From: Microdochium bolleyi
Lineage: Eukaryota > Ascomycota > Sordariomycetes > Xylariales > Microdochiaceae
Assembly (NCBI GenBank): GCA_001566295.1
Contig: KQ964258.1
Span: 682,001-746,000, forward strand
Length of the DNA: 64,000 bases
Direction: 5' to 3'
Of the stretch, positions 56,843 through 64,000 are shown one piece after another (position 1 is the first letter of the stretch; every line of letters begins with the position of its first letter). The notes below the pieces were generated by a model, which worked only from the letters and a program-made list of their open reading frames with translations, made no database searches and was not told the origin of the DNA. The position numbers and the translations under genes were made by a program.

Positions 56843-58149
56843 GCAGGTACTTAGGAACGACAGAGATGATGAAGGATGACTGCAAGTACTGCTGCAAGCA
56901 ATCAGAAACAAAGTCACGAAACGAAACTCTGGTACAATTTCTCATGGACTACGACGCAACAGCTGGTTACCTGTTGTCATCCATCTTCACCTCCAGTTCG
57001 AATGGTAAGCTCTTGTACACATGTAAAGCACTCTCGTTACACCGAAATAGTCCCTAGAATGTAGTGATAGCGAAGACAGCTACCGCTACTCCGAAGGTAT
57101 ACCTACGCTCCCCATTTCGCCTGTCGTGCTACTTCTAGGAAATGGCCGTTGGCGTTGAATAGTCGAAGGTCTGCTTCAGTATCCAGCAGAAATACTCGAC
57201 CCGCACTGTACCGCAGTGTCTCAGGCGTGAGCCGAGCTCATAGGGCAACACGCTGACTTTGAGCTTCTCAAGTTATGCCCTCTTTTGATCTCGCTGGCGA
57301 TAGGGCCGCTGGAAGACAAGACAAGTTGAAGAAAAAGAGAAGTTGGGGTACCCTTGATTTACTCGACAAAGGTGGAAACAAGTTGTACTGTCCATTGGTG
57401 ATTCATCCGATTTAGTACTTCTTAGAAGCGAAGCCGTACAATTGAGGTTTAATCAGGAAGCATTCCGTGGGCACGTCCGATTCCACCATACGAGTTGCAT
57501 CAACCTGCTCCTCGCCTCCCTTCGACGGGTTGCATGACAAAGGCACGACTGCAGTGGGACCAGGAATTGATATAAATTGGGAGCGTAAGTCATTTTGCTA
57601 TCTTTTCTCAGTACGTGTCATTCTTAATCGAATAAAACAAGCACACACGCATGTGTGTGCTTCAACCACGAATGGAGTATATCTGAAGGAAACTCTAAAA
57701 TCATTGCCCGTGCTGGGTATCCGTGCGAGTATGCAACGCCAAAAAGAACAGACTTTTTGTTTAGCGGGAAGATGGGGGGAAGATTAATAGAAAAGCAGGC
57801 TGCTTATGTCCAAACAAAACAAAGTTGGCAGCAGAATTAAGATAAAAATATGTAGTGACCAAATAGGAGAGAGGGCGCTTTGATGCGGGTAGGGAACGCT
57901 TGCTGTGGGTTTGTTCGTGTCGCTTTTGTAAATGGTGATTCGTGCATGATGTGATGTATGTCTCGTGTGCCTTTTTTTCGTGTGGACAGTCGTTACGTCT
58001 TTATGGTTGCTGGGGGGTTTTGCGCCGTGTCACTCGTTGTGACATATATGACTTGGTGGTGCAGAGTGTCGACAGTGGCCCCTTCTGACCTGGTCTTGGT
58101 TTTGACACTTTGTAGGAAGTCATTGAGTCCCCATGTTGTGGTCGATGCC
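56843..58149. other. AT-rich intergenic region
   Basis: 1.3 kb with no supported gene. By eye it has the same lower GC as the region between the NLR and DUF3632 genes. Confidence 0.45.
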
Positions 58150-58422
58150 TCATAGGTACATCTCTAGATGTCTCTGCTTGCGGAAGCACTGGTGGAACAG
58201 CCTCGCGAGCACCAGCCCGGCGATCATGATGGCCTCGATGCCGAGTATCGCGATCCAGACCTTGTCCAGCGTGGCCGAGTCCAGGTCGAAGCGCGAGGGC
58301 ATCGGTATTATCGCGTGCCCTGATGATGCCGACGCCAACGCGGGGATGCTGGTGACTCTGGAGAAGAGGGCCTTGAGGGACGCCGTGTGGTCCATGGCGA
58401 GGATCTGGTCGAAGAACTCCAT
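58150..58422 (-). CDS. Possible small single-pass membrane protein, 90 aa
   Basis: An uninterrupted frame starts with ATG at 58422. Residues 55-76 form one hydrophobic helix (VWIAILGIEAIMIAGLVLA) followed by basic residues (RLFHQCFRKQRH), which fits a type with the C-terminus on the cytosolic or matrix side. GC content and codon use are like the other genes, while the surrounding DNA is poorer in GC, which supports coding. A GT/CA microsatellite lies directly upstream of the ATG in the presumed leader. I do not recognise a family. It could be a chance frame. Confidence 0.42.
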   Translation of the reverse strand: MEFFDQILAMDHTASLKALFSRVTSIPALASASSGHAIIPMPSRFDLDSATLDKVWIAILGIEAIMIAGLVLARLFHQCFRKQRHLEMYL

Positions 58423-58423
58423 G

Positions 58424-58485
58424 GTGTGTGTGTGTGTATGTGTGTGTATGTGTGTGTCTATATGTGTGTGTGTGTGTGTGTGTGG
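58424..58485. repeat. (GT)n microsatellite, interrupted
   Basis: About 60 bp of GT units with a few TATG interruptions, immediately upstream of the small membrane-protein frame on the minus strand. Confidence 0.9.
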
Positions 58486-60963
58486 TGGTTGGTGGTAATC
58501 GCTTGGAGGAGGGCTGTTGGTGAGTGTTTGAAGTGCTGCGCGTCGGCTATGTGAGATAGGTTGAAGACGTGGTATTTCTGCGTCGACCTCTTGTTACTTT
58601 GAGGATGTTGCGGTGCCGCTGTGTCTTGAGTTGAGTGGTTGTTTTTCTGAAACCCTCCCGTGGCACTCTCTTCGGTGCTGTGTGCGGATCACAATCTCGG
58701 GTTTCTCAATTGCGCTGCCGAGAGGTTGTTGAATAGGTGTATTGTCGTCTGCGCCGGATCCGTCAGTGAGAGTTGTCGTCGACTGGTCCGAGTAAGAAGG
58801 ATGCAGGAACAAGAAAAAAGAACAGATCTGCTGACGGGCGGCCGCAGGCGGGAGAAGATGTAACATTGCACCAACTCCAGAGCCTCTCTACTGTGCCGTG
58901 CGCCTAGAACGTTGGACAACCCCCAGTCTCACAACCCTTGCAAAATACAGGTATTAAACCCGAACAGAGATTATTATGCTTACCAGGTCCAATAATCCTA
59001 ATGTCCCAGGATTGCAGCCTCGAGCCGAGAGAAAAGTGTTGGAACTGACCGCTTCCGAACGCGAGTCGACCCCCTCAAGGATCCGGGGGTGTGGGTGCTG
59101 CGTTCCGAGAGATTGTTTATGGAGACTCTGGTCGTCGCAAAAGATCTGCCCGCTTTTAATCTTTCCTGGCCCAAATTTGTTTTCCAGGGTTCTTGATGTC
59201 TTGGGTCCAGCACGGAGGGGGACACAGAGACTGGACGGATAGGTGAATAAATGAACTTTCACAAGAGGCCGCGGAAGAAAAGAAGGGATGCGCGACGTTG
59301 CTTGAACCCTCAAAGGGAGAGGCAGAGTTTGAAACAGGAACCACAGGGAGTCTGGCGTGAGATTGAGAGCGAGAGAGAGAGTGTGTGTCTGGGCGGCAGC
59401 TAGCGCAGCTTTTGTCCGTCTCCCGCCCGTAGGCACCCCAGTCCAGACCTTGCGATTCCTTGGAAAGTTTTCGCCTCCCGCTTTTCCAAAGAGCAACTCT
59501 TACGCAGTGTCGCCAGCAGCTTCTGCGCCTGCATGGCAGGCGGGGTTCCAAGGAGCCTTCTCCAACTTTCCATCTCGTTTCACCGTCCGACCGATTCCTA
59601 GTTGCATGCGCAGTTGCGGTCTGGCCCGGTAGCCGCGCGCCGGGCGCAACCCGGCCAAGCGGTGAAAGCGGCGAGGACGTCCTGTATCCCAATGAGCCCA
59701 GTATTGAGCAGACCCGTGTGGATACAAGCTTGCACGATGGCGGCTGGCGGACAGGGAAGATGAGCAGGGATGCTCTGCACGCTGCATCATCTGACGGGTT
59801 TCCTCCTCCCTGCCAGGTTTTCATCATCGGCCGCCCTACCTGGTCTCGTCGGAAGGGATCCAATCTGGGGACTGCGAGACGCTGGCATGAAGACACACAC
59901 TCAGCGATTACCCCATGGTTTCTCATTCTGGCGCTCTGACAAAGCGCACGGCCAGATCTGGACAGGTGGAGGACGAATCGTAATTAATCATTGTTTAATA
60001 ACCATAAATGAAAATTGCAACATCGCGCGCCGGCCGCAATATGCATGCATGAACCCAGCAGGGCCACTTCGAGACGGACGGGCCCATTTCGGGCATGAGC
60101 GCAGCCGTTGAGTGGCCGGGATAATTCCATCATCATCCCACGTCCAGCCCACCACCAAGGGCTGGGAAGCACGGAATGAGTAGCCCGGTCATTGTCAGTT
60201 TGGCGATGTACAATTGTAGGTATCATAGAGTCCGGACTGATAAGTCTCTTCGCGTCCCATCGAGGTCACGAGCATCGAACACAACAACTTCGGTTCGTGT
60301 GAAGAGACGGGCATGCCTTGCCTCTCTTTTCAGCCATTCCGCGCTAGCCAGCGGCTTTAGGTCCCGCCGCTAAAGACGATGGTGCAGTTCTGTGCCGGGG
60401 TGAGAGTGAGGTTGGCGCTCAGAACGGGGCGGACGATCGTGGGTCTGCTCCTCTTGACCGTCCCGTTCCCTCTTTCGCACCTCTCGATTCGGAGTACGGA
60501 GCGGGGAGGTGGAACTCGCTTGTCAGCGCGGGGGTACTGGCAAGCACATGATCGTAAGTCATAAGGCCGGTAGACTTCATCAGGAAGAATAAGCCCTGAT
60601 ATTAATTCGTGGCTAGTTCTTGACTTCGTATGTCCAGCCGACTGCTCTTGGAGTTTCGCAGAGTACCTCGTGTAGTTCGGTGCCCTGCCCGCTAGGCGGC
60701 GGCAGCTCGTTGTCCAAGCTGCCTACATGCTGCAGCTTCCCACATGTCTTCGTCCTCACCGCCAGCGACGTGCATATCCTACCCTTACCCATATCCTAGC
60801 TGCTCGCATCTGTGGAACAACGCTCGGCAACCATTTCCGTGCCAATCGATCCCCTTGACGTGTCTCAAATGTGCAGGTCGAGTTCCGACGGGCTGGCCAG
60901 ACTGCAATGCTGCAGCCGCGAGAAGTGGATGGAAGTCACCGTGCTTCGTTTTCTCTCCCAATA
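58486..60963. other. Intergenic region of 2.5 kb
   Basis: No gene supported on either strand. It includes the 3' flank of the ADCK2-like gene at its right end. Confidence 0.45.
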
Positions 60964-63249
60964 TTATACATTTGGCGCAAGCAGATCGTACTTGACGCAG
61001 TTCTCCACCTGCAGGAGAGATTGCTTGTTAGCTCGTCGTCTTGCAGATATTGTGGCTGCGCTCTAATGACACAGCCATCATTGGAGGGGCGCACTTACAT
61101 CTTCAAAGCTTGCCTGCATGAACCGCCTGGCCTCCAGCCCAGCCCATACGAAGAACATGTGGAAGTCGCCGCCCTTCATCATCTCAGCACCACTTTGGGC
61201 GCCCAGCTGGCGAAGAATAGGCAATGAACTGCTGAGCAGGTCCACATTTGGGTCCAGAGCACGCCCGATGCCCTCAAGCAGCAGAATGCTGACCACGACA
61301 TTGACGAAGTCGCCCTCGATCCGGACGTGATGGCCGCGTACCATATCGAGCACCTGCTGCAGGATGTCGCCGATTTTCATGTTGCCGAGAGCCAGCGTCT
61401 GGCTCTTGACGCCGATGACAAGGTGTTGCATCTTGAGGGCAAAAACCTCCTTATCGATCACCGCGTCCGGCTGTCGGCACCGCTCGCACATGAGGTTGCC
61501 GGCCTTGTAGCCGTCGAACTCGGCGACCGCGCGGAAGAGCTCGAGGAAGTTAGTACGGTTTGTGGCATTGAGCTCGGTGACTAGCCCCGTGTCGATGAAG
61601 ATAAGCTGTGGTCGGAAGCCTTCAGCATCGATCTTGCGCAGCTCCTCCTCCCATGCTGCCTTATTGTGGCGTTTTCGGTAGGGTCGTAGGCGGGCCAGCA
61701 CCTGTTCTGTAACGTCGGGCTGCTCATCTGGGTTCACCTGGCGGGATTTCTGTGCGAATGCAGGCAAATCTGGCTGGTTGGATTGATAGAAGCGGACCAT
61801 GATGTTGCCAGGGTGCAAGTCTGCGTGCACGAAGTTGTCCAGCAGCAGCATACGGAGGAAGGAATCCAGGCCTTCTTGCGCAATGTCTCGCTGAAACACT
61901 CCTCCGCCGTTCTCGAGGAAATCAGCGAGCGGCATGCCTTGTGCGAACTCCTCAATTAATACTTCCCGCGTGGTGAAATCTAGGTACGGGAAAGGGAACC
62001 ACGCTGTCGTTCGGTCTTTGAAGTTCTTGCGGAACTTGGCCAAGTTAGCCGCCTCGATACGCAGATCGAGCTGCAGCTTCATCATCTCTCCAAATTGTGC
62101 GACCTCGTCTGGCAAAGAAAGCCATTCTATCGTAGGTATGACGTTGAGGGCGCTGGCGAAGAACCACATGATTCGGAGGTCGCGACGGACTGTCCGCTCC
62201 ACTCCAGGATGGAGGACCTTTATGGCGACATAATTTGAAGGTACGCGTTTTGGTGTGCTCTTCAGCACGGTGTCGACATTTCGTCGGACATGCTGGCGAA
62301 TGTTCTTGGATGTGTCTTCGACATCGACGTCGCCGGGCACGGCCAAGTCGGGCTTGAGCTTTGCCCTGTAGACTTGGGCGATAGCTCCGACTCCCAAGGG
62401 CTTCTCGTCGAACTCCTCGAATATCTCTTCAAAGTCGCGACCGTCGAATGCCTTTTGAACGATGCGTCTGGTCTGGTGCATAGAGTGCGCTGGAGCTTGT
62501 GAGTGGAGGCGCGACATGGTCTCACACATTTGGTTCGGGAAGATGTCGGTGCGAGATGCAGCCCATTGGCCCAGCTAATTGGTGGGCGTTAGTTTTCATG
62601 GTTCAAGAGAACCGTATTAGAAAGCACGCACCTTGATGAACGCAGGTCCTGCCCATTCCATGCTTTGCACAAGAAAGCCGAACCACCACAACGTTCCAGA
62701 CCGCTCATTGTCGAACTGGGGCTGCCGTGGCCCAATCCATACAGCAGGTATCGCGATGATGACAGGGACAAAGATGGCAAAGAGCTGCAAAAACCTGACG
62801 CCGGTGCATAAGGGCTCCCATATATAGACGTCGAGAAACAACAAGATTTTGTGGCCGACACGTTGCGGTCCCCTCTCGTCGTCCGATATCGTCTTCTTCA
62901 GCTCCGCCCGGGAAACCTCGAGCATCCGGCCCTCGCTAGTCTGTTCTGTGCCCTTGTTGTCTTTTTCTGAGAGCTTGACGAAGGCGGCAGTCCCCAGGGC
63001 GCCGTTGGCAGCAGCCGCAAGCAAGACCCTGCTCTTCCCAGATGACCCTGAGTATCCATGCCCACTGCTGTGCTGTGACCGGTACCCGTTGTGGCTAGAC
63101 TGGCGACTGCTCGACCGCGGGGGTGCGCGGGGTGCGGGAGACGTTGAGAAGCATCGTGCGGTGCCCTGTTGCGCGGTCGCGGACACTATCCGGGGACGGG
63201 TCAGGAGCTGTCGTGTGCATGCTCGACTGAGCAGGACGGCAGCCCTCAT
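60964..63249 (-). CDS. Mitochondrial ABC1/ADCK2-type atypical kinase (Cqd1-like), 712 aa, two introns
   Basis: The exons are 63249-62632, 62574-61099 and 61008-60964. The introns measure 57 nt (GTGCGT...TTAG) and 90 nt (GTAAGT...TGCAG, CTAAC branch), both phase 0. The last exon adds VENCVKYDLLAPNV. The N-terminus is Arg/Ser-rich without acidic residues, typical of a mitochondrial presequence; two hydrophobic segments follow (LLAAAANGALGTAAF; FLQLFAIFVPVIIAIPAVW). The UbiB/ABC1 hallmark KxGQ is formed across the first splice joint (FIK|LGQWAAS). Then come an Ala-containing loop (LGVGAIAQVYRA), VAIKVLHPG, the catalytic-loop-like HADLHPGNIMVRF and IDTGLVTEL. The build matches ADCK2 and yeast Ypl109c/Cqd1, which act in the inner membrane in coenzyme Q distribution and lipid homeostasis. 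Confidence 0.92.
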
Positions 63250-63904
63250 GGCAAAGTGCAGGGGGAATTATGATGGCGATGAGTCGACGCCGTATTGGAG
63301 AAGCATGGCCGTGGACCACTAGGATGGGTTGCCTTGTCGGTAACAAAGGGTCTATAAAGTCTAGGGAGGTCTATGAGCGCATCGCTGAAGCCATGGTGTG
63401 AGATGAAGTCTGAGTGCCGGGCGAATGAGGTTTGAGGCTCGAGGAGATGGTGGTGAGGTGGGATGTGCAAGCGGGAGCCTCGGTAGCGATCAGCACTCCC
63501 GCTCCAGGGCAGCGAGTACAATCACAGTGACGTCGAAGACTGTCGCGACTGGCGACCAGGGGATGAGGTAATCAGCCCTGGATCGCCGAACTGCGCTTGC
63601 CCTCACTGAGCCTAGCGGCAGGACGGCTGCCGCCTTGTTCAACCAAGACTTTTCTGCGGGCCCGTCAAAGTTGCGCCCGTCCAGTCCGGCTGCCTCCGGT
63701 GGTCGACCGCCCAAGTGTCGTAATCAGCCCTCCACGCTCGACCAGGGTCAGTGGCGATCAGCCTCACGCCTACTTTTTTGCATCACCAGAACCTCCCTCC
63801 GCCATCCCGACACCTACCTCTACTTCTCGACCGCAATACTCATCCCACGACCCTCCACCCCGCCTGCAGCAGCAACCCCTTCGACTCCACGAACAACCTC
63901 GACC
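63250..63904. promoter_or_regulatory. Shared divergent promoter
   Basis: 655 bp separate the starts of two head-to-head genes that both appear mitochondrial. The right half is C/T-rich on the plus strand, as in fungal leaders. Individual sites cannot be assigned. Confidence 0.45.
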
Positions 63905-64000
63905 ATGGGCTGGTTTTGGGCAGACTCGACTGTGCCGGCGGCACCCACTGCCTCGCCTCACGGGAACAAGAACCTGGCTGGCTTGACCCCTCCAGTGAGC
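63905..64000 (+). CDS. Probable cytochrome c heme lyase, N-terminus only (runs off window)
   Basis: ATG 63905 has a strong context (GACCATGGG). The first residues, MGWFWADSTVPAAPT, match the conserved start of fungal holocytochrome c synthases (MGWFWAD followed by a Pro/Ala/Ser-rich stretch before GCPMH). Only 32 codons are visible, so the CPMH motif and catalytic His are not seen. The last six bases, GTGAGC, could be an intron donor, which would end exon 1 at 63994. The enzyme attaches heme to apocytochrome c in the intermembrane space. The gene is divergent from the ADCK2-like kinase. Another protein with the same short N-terminus is possible but unlikely. Confidence 0.62.
   Translation, partial: MGWFWADSTVPAAPTASPHGNKNLAGLTPPVS

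Overview
The window is nuclear DNA from a filamentous ascomycete (Pezizomycotina, most likely a Sordariomycete). The evidence is short GT-AG introns of about 50 to 125 nt with CTRAY-type branch points close to the acceptor, GC-rich coding regions, and families restricted to or typical of these fungi: LaeA-like methyltransferase, SAT4/PTH11-like rhodopsin-domain protein, DUF3632, DUF6923, gp1-like protein and a PNP-NACHT-ankyrin NLR. I see no rRNA, tRNA, CRISPR array or intact transposon. About 21 protein genes are supported; two of them run off the window edges.

Layout. 1-4.4 kb: 3' end of a DUF6923 secreted-type protein, a 73-residue spliced small protein and a Ser/Ala-rich coiled-coil protein. 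5.2-8 kb: a Vip1-like RRM protein and a short-chain dehydrogenase, both on the minus strand. 10-20 kb, plus strand: a flavin monooxygenase, a small secreted Cys-containing protein, a LaeA-like methyltransferase and an MFS transporter. 20-24.5 kb, minus strand: homogentisate 1,2-dioxygenase (tyrosine catabolism) and secreted dipeptidyl peptidase IV. 24.4-42.5 kb: a very gene-poor stretch whose only clear gene is a conserved gp1-like protein at 34.8-36.1 kb. 42.5-49.8 kb: a compact group of an unidentified small protein with a tentative SnoaL/NTF2-like fold, a six-exon DHA1 MFS exporter, a COMT-type O-methyltransferase and a SAT4/PTH11-like membrane protein. This looks like a small accessory metabolic locus without a backbone synthase. 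51-57 kb: a 1113-residue PNP-NACHT-ankyrin NLR-like protein, then a DUF3632 gene whose conserved C-terminus lies behind an in-frame TAG. By eye this part is richer in A/T than the rest. 58.1 kb: a possible small single-pass membrane protein. 61-64 kb: an ADCK2/Cqd1-type mitochondrial ABC1 kinase and, divergently, the start of a probable cytochrome c heme lyase.

Most genes look like independent housekeeping or accessory loci. Two groups may be functional. The 42-50 kb group could tailor and export a small molecule. The divergent ADCK2/heme lyase pair, both tied to mitochondrial respiration, shares a 655 bp promoter. The most unusual items are the nonsense codon inside otherwise coding DUF3632 sequence (TAG in a context compatible with fungal A-to-I editing), a GC-AG intron in the same gene, the unclear splice joint between the PNP and NACHT domains of the NLR, and the long empty flanks of the gp1-like gene. 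All exon borders given here were read by eye from splice consensus and frame; none has transcript support.
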